A stretch of DNA of 64,000 bases, taken from assembly GCA_964419445.1 (NCBI GenBank), contig CAYQPE010000001.1, forward strand, positions 1 through 64,000, written 5' to 3'. The position numbers were made by a program, and so were the translations under genes. Source of the stretch: JABHHG01 sp964419445. Its GTDB lineage: Bacteria > Fidelibacterota > Marinisomatia > SCGC-AAA003-L08 > D37C17. The notes below the pieces were generated by a model. The model made no database searches. It worked only from the letters and a program-made list of their open reading frames with translations, and was not told where the DNA came from. Shown here piece after piece: positions 1-8,005 of this stretch (positions within the stretch are counted from its first letter, which is position 1; each line of letters opens with the position of its first letter).

Positions 1-1
1 C

Positions 2-229
2 GCTATGGCTGTTGCCCTTATTACCACATTATATGGTGCATTATTTTCAAACTTCATCTTCTTGCCATTTGCTGACAAGTTAAAAGGTAAAAGTGAAGGT
101 AAAAAAGTTGAAAGTGCGTTGATATTAGAAGGAGTGATGTTAGTTTATGAAAAAACACACCCCATTCTTGTGCGCGATAAATTAAATGCATTTTTAGAAA
201 GCAAAGACAGAATAAAAGATGAGGAATAG
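2..229 (+). CDS. motA: MotA-like stator subunit, C-terminal part (cut by window edge)
   Basis: Only the last ~75 codons are present; the reading frame is open to the left edge. The visible segment carries the fourth membrane helix typical of MotA (MAVALITTLYGALFSNFIF), then a basic/acidic cytoplasmic tail ending KDRIKDEE. In the MotA family this subunit surrounds MotB and pushes on FliG using ion flow. The stop at 227-229 is followed 2 bases later by the TTG start of motB, so the two are surely co-transcribed. ExbB/TolQ proteins share the fold, but the downstream OmpA-type MotB and FliG-like genes favour MotA. The N-terminal half cannot be assessed. Confidence 0.88.
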   Translation, partial: AMAVALITTLYGALFSNFIFLPFADKLKGKSEGKKVESALILEGVMLVYEKTHPILVRDKLNAFLESKDRIKDEE

Positions 230-231
230 CA

Positions 232-1089
232 TTGGCAGATAAATGTCCAGAATGTCCAGATGAAGGATTACCGGGATGGATGGGTACGTTTGCAGACATG
301 ATGACGCTTCTGTTTGCATTCTTTGTACTTATGTTTTCAATGGCCACCATGGATCCAGTAAAAATGGCTGCATTTTCTGAAGCTCAAGCTGAGAAGCAAG
401 GCGGTGTTGCTGATACTCAAGATGATAAGAAAGGTGGCGGTAAAAGCCCAGAAGAAATTAAAGAGCAAATGGAAGAATTCAAACAGGCTGGTGTTACGGA
501 GATTGAGGGAGTTCCCATTGATGAATATACTGAAATGGCCATAGAGGCTGCAGAGGCTGCTAATAAGAAAAAACTTAATTTATCAGAAGTAAGGTTTGAA
601 TTTGCTGAAATCATTGATGAATTAGATGTTCAGGACTCAGCAAATGTATCCAATGATTTAAAGGGTGTAGCACTAGAGCTTGATGGAGATCTTTGCTTTG
701 CATCTGGTGAAGTAACTATGAAGCCAAAGCTAAGAGAATTTTTAGATGAATCCATCGAAAGAATTATGACGGCAGCCAATGACTTACGGCCAATTACGGT
801 TGAAGGCCATACTGATACAGACCTTCCAGAAGGAAAGCTAGCAAAAACTTATCCTACAAACTGGGAACTTTCTTCTGCCAGAGCTTCAGAAGTAGTAAAG
901 TATTTGATTACAAAAGGTGTAAATTCTGGCCGATTAAGAGCCAGTGGATTTGCTGATACATGGCCCGAAGGGGTAACATGGCAACAAATTAGAGGTGGTG
1001 AAATTACTCCAGATATTATTGCAGAAATGAATGCAACGCCAGAATTAAAGCAAAAAAACAGAAGAATTAAAATTTTAATTGAACAATAA
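232..1089 (+). CDS. motB: MotB-like stator subunit with OmpA-type peptidoglycan-binding domain
   Basis: A 285-residue protein with a TTG start preceded by GATGAGG. The single membrane helix (about 18-37) contains FADMMTLLFAFFVLMFSM, in which Asp22 is the expected ion-binding residue of MotB. A plug-like amphipathic stretch (SMATMDPVKMAAF) and an acidic linker follow. The C-terminal OmpA/MotB domain (about 145-285) has EGHTDTDLPEG, NWELSSARASEVV, RLRASGFADTWP and NRRIKILI, the residues that bind peptidoglycan in this family. There is an extra ~28-residue insertion before the NRR strand. Its partner is MotA just upstream, and the FliF-like gene follows after about 30 bases. Confidence 0.92.
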   Translation: MADKCPECPDEGLPGWMGTFADMMTLLFAFFVLMFSMATMDPVKMAAFSEAQAEKQGGVADTQDDKKGGGKSPEEIKEQMEEFKQAGVTEIEGVPIDEYTEMAIEAAEAANKKKLNLSEVRFEFAEIIDELDVQDSANVSNDLKGVALELDGDLCFASGEVTMKPKLREFLDESIERIMTAANDLRPITVEGHTDTDLPEGKLAKTYPTNWELSSARASEVVKYLITKGVNSGRLRASGFADTWPEGVTWQQIRGGEITPDIIAEMNATPELKQKNRRIKILIEQ

Positions 1090-1118
1090 TTTGTACAACA
1101 AAAAGGATGTTTTGGATA

Positions 1119-2543
1119 ATGAATAGATATTCAAAAAAAATAAAAAGCTATATTAAATTCGTAATATTTTCCATTTCAATTACGTTAATATTTGCACAGG
1201 GATTAGAATATTTTACCCAAAAAATTAACCTTGAAAATTCACTTCGCGACAAGCTGTATTCAGAAATTGGTCGTATAATTGACAAATCAAAATTTGTCGT
1301 TGTAGTGAATGTTGAGTTGGGCAAAAATAATTCTCACGTGGTAAATAAGCCTACTGCATCTCCAGGAACGGTAATTCAAGAGGCTCCTTCAGACTTAAAC
1401 AAAATTGCACCAAGCGGAACATCCTCAATGGAGTTTTTACCTGGCGTAACTTTATCTGGAAACACTGAAACATCACCTTCTCCAACCACCCCTGAACAAG
1501 CCGTACAAAGCAGTTCCCCTGCCAAAATATACAATAGTACTAGGCCTAGTGATAAATATGAACTGGCCAATGTAAACGTGGCTGTGTATCTAGAAGAAAC
1601 TTTAGCAACTGGGGCACATGAAAAAACCATTGAGTCATTAATCAAGGAAATTATTCCTACTATCTCCGCATGTGAAAACTGTATTCGTATTGAAACCATG
1701 CGATTCCAAGATTCTCAAGAAAAATCCGAGTTAGCAGAGCTTCGACAAAAAATTGAGGATATGGAAGCGCAAAAACGTGAAGATGAGATGGATCAGTTAA
1801 ATAGAAAATTTGAAGATTTACAGGGCCGGTTAGAAGACTCTGAAGACCAAAGAGGTCTATGGGAAGAACAGGCTCTATTAGATAGAGAATACAAAAGGCG
1901 CCAAGACTCAACACGTTTAGCAAAATTAGAGGCGGATGAAGAAGCGGAAAAATTAAAATTAGATACGCTGCTGGTGAAGGCTCAACAAAAATTAGATACA
2001 GCGACTCATGCACGAATTGAATCTGAAACCGAAACTAAAAAAGATTTAATTGATATTATAAAATACGGACAAGGCAACTTGGATGATGGTGAATCAGATG
2101 GTTTATTGGGAATGAAAGGACCAAAATCTTCAGACAACACATTACTATATGTGATTTTTGGTGCTATGTTTTTTATGATGTTCATGATGCTCTTTTTTAG
2201 AAAAGGCAAGCAAGAGGTTGTGTATTTAAAGCCCAAAAACGCTGCAAAAAAAAAGGGTAAAAAAAGCAAAAAAGAATCAAAATCCAAAGATGATGGAGGC
2301 GATGCCGGTGAAGAAAAACCAGTAGAAACATCAGCCCCTGTTACAGACGTTCCTCAACCACCGCTAAATCCATATGCAACCATGGCACTTGAAGATGAAA
2401 ATGTGCTTCGGGCAGAACTTCGAACATTACGTCAATCAGCAGTATCTATGTCAGTAAATCAAAAAGAGGGTGCTACGGAAATTGTAAAAGAATGGTTGTC
2501 TGATGGAACGGATGATGGCGAATCTGGAGGAGATGAAGAATAA
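1119..2543 (+). CDS. Shortened FliF-like (MS-ring type) membrane protein
   Basis: About 474 residues from ATG 1119 (AAAAGGA at 1101-1107); an in-frame ATG at 1107 is the alternative start. Residue numbers here use the 1107 start. Order: membrane helix ~14-32; a strand-helix piece (SLRDKLYSEIGRIIDKSKF..VVNVEL) resembling the first half of FliF ring-building motif 3; a Ser/Thr/Pro insertion 73-148; a second half (LANVNVAVYLEE...IRIETMRF, ~152-200); a charged coiled coil ~203-315; helix 2 ~344-364; a Lys-rich cytoplasmic tail ending in a motif like the FliG-binding end of FliF (EGATEIVKEWLSDG). Ring motifs 1 and 2 of normal FliF are absent. The next gene, FliG-like, begins directly after the stop. 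The FliF call is by motif reading and position, so it is likely but not proven. Confidence 0.72.
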   Translation: MNRYSKKIKSYIKFVIFSISITLIFAQGLEYFTQKINLENSLRDKLYSEIGRIIDKSKFVVVVNVELGKNNSHVVNKPTASPGTVIQEAPSDLNKIAPSGTSSMEFLPGVTLSGNTETSPSPTTPEQAVQSSSPAKIYNSTRPSDKYELANVNVAVYLEETLATGAHEKTIESLIKEIIPTISACENCIRIETMRFQDSQEKSELAELRQKIEDMEAQKREDEMDQLNRKFEDLQGRLEDSEDQRGLWEEQALLDREYKRRQDSTRLAKLEADEEAEKLKLDTLLVKAQQKLDTATHARIESETETKKDLIDIIKYGQGNLDDGESDGLLGMKGPKSSDNTLLYVIFGAMFFMMFMMLFFRKGKQEVVYLKPKNAAKKKGKKSKKESKSKDDGGDAGEEKPVETSAPVTDVPQPPLNPYATMALEDENVLRAELRTLRQSAVSMSVNQKEGATEIVKEWLSDGTDDGESGGDEE

Positions 2544-3476
2544 ATGAGTAATACAATCTTAGAAAATTTTTCAGGCTTCGATAAAGCTGCAATTTTGTTA
2601 ATGGTTCTGGGAGAGCCGTTAACCATGACATTATTTAAATCTGTTTCTGAATCAGAAATGTTGAAGTTAAGAATCCGAGCTCGCGAGCTTGCCAATGTAC
2701 CAACCATGGTGAAAAAAGCGGTGATGGAAGAATATTACTTCAAAATGATGTCTGATAAATATCGAAACAAAGAAGAGCCAGTAGATTTGTTTGCATTTTT
2801 ATGTGATTTAAATGATGAGCAAATTTACTGTTTGTTGGCCAATGAAGAAATTAGAATGTCTGCCTTGGCTTTAGATCAAATTGATCAAGAAAGACGAATG
2901 ACTTTTTTAAATAAGCTTGATCCTGGAAGAAAAAATAAAATTATTTTAGAAACTGGTAATCTTGATGAAATTCCGTTGGAAGCTATCATCAATATGGCGC
3001 GTGAGCTAGAGGAAAAAGTATCATTCATTCCAGGCCCCAAAGAATTCGCTCGTGGCGGAGGAAAAAGTGTTGCCACCATTCTTGGTGAAATGTCTGAAGA
3101 TGAAGCGAAGCAATATATGGAACAGTTGAAATTAGAAAATCCCGAATTGTTTGACGAAGTGAAAAAACACTATCTATCCTATGAAGATTTAATGGATTTG
3201 TCCGATAGCATGGCTGCGCAATTTTGGATGAACCCTGATATCGATTTAGAGGTAATGGCAAAAGCATTGAAAGGCTATGACCAAGAAATTATTGATAAGT
3301 TAGTAGGGTATTTACCTGGGAAGAAACAGGCCATGTATGCACCCATTGATGGTCCATTAGCAAAGCGTGAAGTTGACGGTGCACGTGCCAGCTTGTTAGC
3401 AATTATGAAAGAAAAAATAAGTTCAGGTGAGTGGAATATTGAGGACATTCTTGGCGGTGGAGAAATGGTAGAATAA
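2544..3476 (+). CDS. fliG: FliG-like rotor protein
   Basis: A 310-residue protein starting at the base after the FliF-like stop. The N-terminal FliG domain (FDKAAILLMVLGEPLTMTLF) would dock on FliF. The middle domain includes FLNKLDPGRKNKIILETGNL, followed by the GGGKSVATILGEMS hinge and armadillo segment (171-184) and then LSYEDLMDLSD. The C-terminal domain has IDLEVMAKALKGYDQEIIDK. Length is near normal FliG (~330). Two functional motifs look lost: the FliM-binding EHPQR reads NEEIRM (~100-105), and the acidic pair of the torque helix falls in KKQAMYAPIDGP. It is the last gene of the cluster, before a strong terminator. I infer a C-ring-like rotor protein without a normal FliM switch. Confidence 0.85.
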   Translation: MSNTILENFSGFDKAAILLMVLGEPLTMTLFKSVSESEMLKLRIRARELANVPTMVKKAVMEEYYFKMMSDKYRNKEEPVDLFAFLCDLNDEQIYCLLANEEIRMSALALDQIDQERRMTFLNKLDPGRKNKIILETGNLDEIPLEAIINMARELEEKVSFIPGPKEFARGGGKSVATILGEMSEDEAKQYMEQLKLENPELFDEVKKHYLSYEDLMDLSDSMAAQFWMNPDIDLEVMAKALKGYDQEIIDKLVGYLPGKKQAMYAPIDGPLAKREVDGARASLLAIMKEKISSGEWNIEDILGGGEMVE

Positions 3477-3496
3477 ACCATACAAAATTTTACTGT

Positions 3497-3530
3497 AAAA
3501 AAAAGCCTCACAATATGTGAGGCTTTTTTT
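3497..3530. terminator. Bidirectional intrinsic terminator
   Basis: Stem GCCTCAC (3505-3511), loop AATAT, stem GTGAGGC (3517-3523), with A-run on the left and T-run on the right. It lies between the convergent FliG-like gene and the secreted dockerin-type gene, so it can end transcription from both sides. Confidence 0.9.
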
Positions 3531-3549
3531 ATTATATGAATATTATATC

Positions 3550-5097
3550 CTATCCTGCGAGGATAATATTTACAAGAAGAACCACATCTAATACATTTAA
3601 TGCACCATCGCCATTCATATCAGCACATTCTTCCCATCCACCAGCAAGGACGATGTTTACAAGAAGAACCACATCTAATACATTTAATGAGCCATCACCA
3701 TTTGAGTCACCCATTAAACCACAATTGCTACCCCCACCAAGGGTAATATCGATGTATGTTTGAGGTTCACCAGGCATATCATCGGCAAACCAAAACTTTG
3801 CTTCATAGTCACCGTCAGCAATATCTTCATCTGCAATAGAAGCAGAAAATCTTACACCTTCTAAATAGGTGTGGTCATCTGGAATCATAGGAAGGTTTAA
3901 GAAGCATGCACCTCCATCAGGATAACAAACTTGAACATTTCTCCACCATGGTAGGTTTCCATCTGCATCAGTATATGTAACGGATAATTCCATAGTGTCT
4001 GCATCATATGCTGGTTCAGATAAAACAGGCTCAACATTTCCATCTTGGAAAGTGGTATGTAAAATCATAAGTCCAGGAGTAGTTTGATCTTTAATACTAG
4101 CGTCAACATCAATACCGCTAAGTGCAGCCTCAACAGTTACCCCTAAAGCAATAAATCCGTTTACAGAGTTTGGCCATTCACCCCATTCTGCATCATCTGT
4201 CATATAACTTATTAGTGCCGCCGCTTGCATACTGTTGCCTGAAGTGGAGTAGTCTATATTTGTGGTGATATAATCAAATCCACCCACTTCACCTGTTGCT
4301 AAATCTCCAGTAATTTTTAATAGCCCAGGAGTTAATTGTCCAAAACCACCATTACCAAATCCAACGGCATAAGCAACTTCAGATTCAGACTCTGGATTTA
4401 CAAACCCCACACCATATAAATACCAAGGACCAAAAAGCCCACCTTCATCACAACAAGAGCCATTTAAATCTAAAGAAACATAAAATCTATCATCAGAGTA
4501 TGAACCCCTAACAGTATGAATGTCATAATTTGATGAGGCGTCACCAGATTCATCATAGGCTAAATCTGCATATAAATTAGAGCTGGGTGGCCAACTATTA
4601 TTTTCATTTTTAGGGGTTCCTGTAACAATGAGTCGACCATAATCATAACCCAAAGCTTCTGAGTCAACTTCACCTTTTAAGTACCACGCAACACTTTGTC
4701 CACCATCAGTTGCGATAGTTGTAGCCCAAGTGTTTTCAAAACCCGCTTCATTCATAGGCGCAACACCATCAGATGCTATCCAAGATGATTGCCCGTCTGT
4801 GGAAACAAAAACAGTCCCTGCAGGATTTCCGGCTTCCATTTCAGCAGAGATATCTGCATGTACTTGAAAATCTGCTCGAGGTGCAGTTGATGCTAAATTT
4901 GATAAATATTCTTCGCGGAAGGCATTTTGTTGATAAGCCTGTTTTGCTTCCATTGCCTCTGTCCATATAGCTTGTGCAAACTCTCTTAATGCACGCTGAC
5001 CCACCAATTCTTTTTGTTCTTCAGTGAGTTCATCAGCAATTGCAAATGAGCTTATAAATAATCCTACTAATAGAAAACGTAACTTAAACATATTCAA
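3550..5097 (-). CDS. Secreted protein with C-terminal tandem dockerin-like repeats
   Basis: A 515-residue protein preceded by AAAGAGG about 7 bases before ATG. A signal peptide (LRFLLVGLFISSFAIA) is followed by a helical stretch rich in Gln/Glu/Ala (~25-65). A long middle region of acidic, Gly/Ser/Asp-rich sequence has no enzyme motif I recognise. The last ~55 residues hold two 29-residue Ca-binding repeats, GDSNGDGSLNVLDVVLLVNI and DMNGDGALNVLDVVLLVNII. Such dockerin type I-like ends are common on exported Marinimicrobia proteins, and no cohesin partner is visible here. It is likely exported to the surface or outer membrane; function unknown. It stands alone, convergent with the motor cluster. 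Confidence 0.85.
   Translation of the reverse strand: MNMFKLRFLLVGLFISSFAIADELTEEQKELVGQRALREFAQAIWTEAMEAKQAYQQNAFREEYLSNLASTAPRADFQVHADISAEMEAGNPAGTVFVSTDGQSSWIASDGVAPMNEAGFENTWATTIATDGGQSVAWYLKGEVDSEALGYDYGRLIVTGTPKNENNSWPPSSNLYADLAYDESGDASSNYDIHTVRGSYSDDRFYVSLDLNGSCCDEGGLFGPWYLYGVGFVNPESESEVAYAVGFGNGGFGQLTPGLLKITGDLATGEVGGFDYITTNIDYSTSGNSMQAAALISYMTDDAEWGEWPNSVNGFIALGVTVEAALSGIDVDASIKDQTTPGLMILHTTFQDGNVEPVLSEPAYDADTMELSVTYTDADGNLPWWRNVQVCYPDGGACFLNLPMIPDDHTYLEGVRFSASIADEDIADGDYEAKFWFADDMPGEPQTYIDITLGGGSNCGLMGDSNGDGSLNVLDVVLLVNIVLAGGWEECADMNGDGALNVLDVVLLVNIILAG
3560..3705 (-). repeat. Two-copy 87-base direct repeat encoding the dockerin-like motifs
   Basis: The bases at 3569-3602 recur exactly at 3656-3689, a 34-base identity, inside a wider near-identical pair (3560-3618 and 3647-3705). 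The period of 87 bases equals 29 codons, so the repeat is the DNA form of the two Ca-binding repeats. The identity at DNA level suggests recent duplication or gene conversion. Confidence 0.9.
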
Positions 5098-5174
5098 CCT
5101 CTTTAATTATCAGTCCTAAAGTTAATGTTTTTTTGATTAAAATTCTGTTATAATAAATTTTTTGTAAAATATTG

Positions 5175-7877
5175 TTACAAATCGCACAGAATTGCAGCTT
5201 GAGCTGCAGACAATCGTGCAATTGGAACTCTAAATGGTGAGCAACTTACATAATTAAGCCTAGCTTTATGGAAAAATAAAATAGACTCGGGGTCTCCACC
5301 ATGTTCACCACAGATACCAATTTTGAGTTTTGCATTGGTGCTTCGTCCTTTTTTGACTCCAATTTTTACCAACTCGCCCACGCCATCTTGGTCAATAGAT
5401 TGAAACGGATCCCCTTTTATAATATTTGTTTCTACATAATGAGGAAGAAAAGTGCCCACATCATCCCGAGAAAACCCGTAGGTTGTTTGCGTTAAATCAT
5501 TGGTTCCAAAAGAGAAAAATTCTGCAACTTCTGCGATTTCGTCTGCAGTAATACATGCTCTGGGCAACTCAATCATAGTACCAACCAAATAATCAAACTG
5601 AATAGATTCAGATTTCTGCACTTTTTCAGCTATGCGAATAACATGCTTGCGTTGGTTGCTTAGTTCAGGAGCAGAGCCTACAAGGGGAATCATTACTTCA
5701 GGAAACGGATTAAGCCCCTCTTTTTTTAATTTTGCCGTAGCTTCAAATATTGCCTGTGATTGCATCTCTGTAATTTCAGGGTACATTACTCCAAGGCGAC
5801 AACCACGATGCCCAAGCATAGGATTAGATTCGTGTAATGCCGTAACACGAGAGGTTATCTCTGATGCAGGGATATCCATGTCTTTTGACAAAGAATCTAT
5901 TTGGGCATCTGTATGGGGTAAGAACTCATGAAGAGGTGGATCTAAAAGTCGTATTGTTACAGGGAATGGTGCCATTGCTTTAAGAATGTCATAGAAATCA
6001 TTTCGTTGGAATGGTAATAGTTTCATTACAGCAATTCGTCGTGATTCTTCATCAGTTGACAGAATCATTTCTCTCATTGCAGAAATTCGTTCGGGCTCGA
6101 AAAACATATGCTCAGTTCTGCATAACCCAATTCCTTCAGCACCAAACTCTCGTGCTTGAGAGGCATCTTCTGCACGGTCTGTATTGGTTCTAATTTTGAG
6201 AGTACGCCGCCGATCAGATATATCCATAAGTTTATTAAAGTATTGATTATGCTTCAAATCAGGTTTTTCTAAAGAGAGCTCATTTGCATAAACATGGCCT
6301 GATGATCCATTTAACGTAATTATATCACCTTCTTTCAGAGTGATATCATGGATGGATACGGATTTATCGTGTAGATTTATTTGTAAATCCGAACAACCAA
6401 CAATACAACACTTACCCCATCCACGAGCCACTAAAGCAGCATGAGATGTCATTCCTCCTTTAGCAGTAAGGATTCCATTGGAAACATGCATTCCGTGTAC
6501 ATCTTCAGGAGAGGTTTCATTGCGAACCAGAATAATATTTTTCCCTTGGGCATGCCATTTTTCCGCATCTTCAGCGGTGAATACTATATGACCAAACGCA
6601 CCTCCAGGTCCAGCAGGGAGCCCTGTAGCTAAAACATCTGCATTCCGCTCAGTCTCAGGATGAACAGTTTCGTGCATAATTTCATCTAAATGATCAGGAG
6701 AAATACGCACTAATGCCTCATCTTCAGAGATGAGCCCTTCATCTAGCATGTCCATTGCAATACGGATTGCTGCTGCACCATTTCGTTTTCCTGTTCGAGT
6801 TTGGAGCATCCATAATCTATCTTTTTGGATGGTAAACTCCAAATCTTGCATATCATGATAATGCACTTCTAACCGAGTTTTTACTCTATCTAATACCTCA
6901 TAAATTTTTGGATTTACTTGTTCTAAGCTGGGTAAATGTGTAGATTCCGAAGTGGTACTATTTGCATTTAATGGATTTGGGGTCCGGATTCCTGCAACCA
7001 CATCTTCACCCTGAGCATTTGCTAGCCATTCTCCGTAAAAATGATTTTCCCCAGTTGCTGGATTTCGGGTAAACGCTACACCTGTTGCAGAACCTTCTCC
7101 CATATTTCCAAAAACCATGGTTTGAACATTTACGGCAGTACCCCATTCATCAGGGATATTTTCTATGCGACGGTAGGTTTCAGCACGCTTTCCATTCCAC
7201 GATTTGAATACTGCGGTTATGGCACCCCACAACTGGTCATTAGCATTATCAGGGAAAGCCTTACCAAGAGCGGATTGAACATGTTCTTTAAATGTTGATG
7301 AAAGAAATTTTAGATCTTCGGCTGTCAATTCGGTATCATCATAAATGTCTTTAGATTTTTTATATTCTGCTAAAACCCCTTCTAGCTCTTCCCGAATACC
7401 CACTCCATTTTTAAGCGAAAGACCTTGGGCTTTTTCCATTACCACATCTGAATACATCATAATAAGTCGCCGATAGGCATCATACACAAAACGCTCATCG
7501 TCAGATTGTGCTATTAAACCTGGAATTGTATCTTCAGTGAGTCCCACATTTAAAACGGTTTCCATCATTCCCGGCATAGATTGTCGTGCCCCAGAACGTA
7601 CAGAAACTAATAATGGATTTTCAGCAGAACCAAAACATTGATTCATAATTTTTTCTACTTGGTTGAGTGAAGTGGTGAGCTGTACATCTAAACCTTCGGG
7701 GTATTTATCATGTTTCATATAATGGGTACACACTTCAGTAGTAAGAGTAAATCCGGGAGGAACGGGAATTCCAAGTCGTGTCATCTCTGCTAGATTTGCA
7801 CCTTTACCACCCAGTAAATCTTTTTGATTTGCAGCACCATCTGCATGGCCTTCACCAAAATTATAAATAAATTTCAT
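5175..7877 (-). CDS. ppdK: Pyruvate, phosphate dikinase
   Basis: A 900-residue enzyme of usual family length; GAGG lies before ATG. It interconverts pyruvate + ATP + Pi and PEP + AMP + PPi in the cytoplasm, linking glycolysis and gluconeogenesis. The N-terminal ATP-grasp part starts with KDLLGGKGANLAEM. The central phosphocarrier domain has GGMTSHAALVARGWG with the phosphorylated His at residue 479. The C-terminal PEP/pyruvate barrel has IGLCRTEHMFF, FSFGTNDLTQTTYGFSRDD and the acid/base Cys in GICGEHGGDP. The middle insertion of the full-length form is retained. It is transcribed alone, divergent from the peptide transporter. Confidence 0.97.
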   Translation of the reverse strand: MKFIYNFGEGHADGAANQKDLLGGKGANLAEMTRLGIPVPPGFTLTTEVCTHYMKHDKYPEGLDVQLTTSLNQVEKIMNQCFGSAENPLLVSVRSGARQSMPGMMETVLNVGLTEDTIPGLIAQSDDERFVYDAYRRLIMMYSDVVMEKAQGLSLKNGVGIREELEGVLAEYKKSKDIYDDTELTAEDLKFLSSTFKEHVQSALGKAFPDNANDQLWGAITAVFKSWNGKRAETYRRIENIPDEWGTAVNVQTMVFGNMGEGSATGVAFTRNPATGENHFYGEWLANAQGEDVVAGIRTPNPLNANSTTSESTHLPSLEQVNPKIYEVLDRVKTRLEVHYHDMQDLEFTIQKDRLWMLQTRTGKRNGAAAIRIAMDMLDEGLISEDEALVRISPDHLDEIMHETVHPETERNADVLATGLPAGPGGAFGHIVFTAEDAEKWHAQGKNIILVRNETSPEDVHGMHVSNGILTAKGGMTSHAALVARGWGKCCIVGCSDLQINLHDKSVSIHDITLKEGDIITLNGSSGHVYANELSLEKPDLKHNQYFNKLMDISDRRRTLKIRTNTDRAEDASQAREFGAEGIGLCRTEHMFFEPERISAMREMILSTDEESRRIAVMKLLPFQRNDFYDILKAMAPFPVTIRLLDPPLHEFLPHTDAQIDSLSKDMDIPASEITSRVTALHESNPMLGHRGCRLGVMYPEITEMQSQAIFEATAKLKKEGLNPFPEVMIPLVGSAPELSNQRKHVIRIAEKVQKSESIQFDYLVGTMIELPRACITADEIAEVAEFFSFGTNDLTQTTYGFSRDDVGTFLPHYVETNIIKGDPFQSIDQDGVGELVKIGVKKGRSTNAKLKIGICGEHGGDPESILFFHKARLNYVSCSPFRVPIARLSAAQAAILCDL

Positions 7878-8005
7878 ATTGCCTCAATTAGTAGGGAAAA
7901 TGTAAAAAAATTACGTCATAAATTAGCAAAATGGTACTCAGATTTCTCAGCCCTTTATTTATATTGAGATTTTACATATAATAAAATGGCTATAAATTGA
8001 AGGGC

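Noticed and set aside
3550..5097. CRISPR-like repeat
   Set aside because: There are only two copies, both inside a coding sequence, and they translate to Ca-binding protein repeats.
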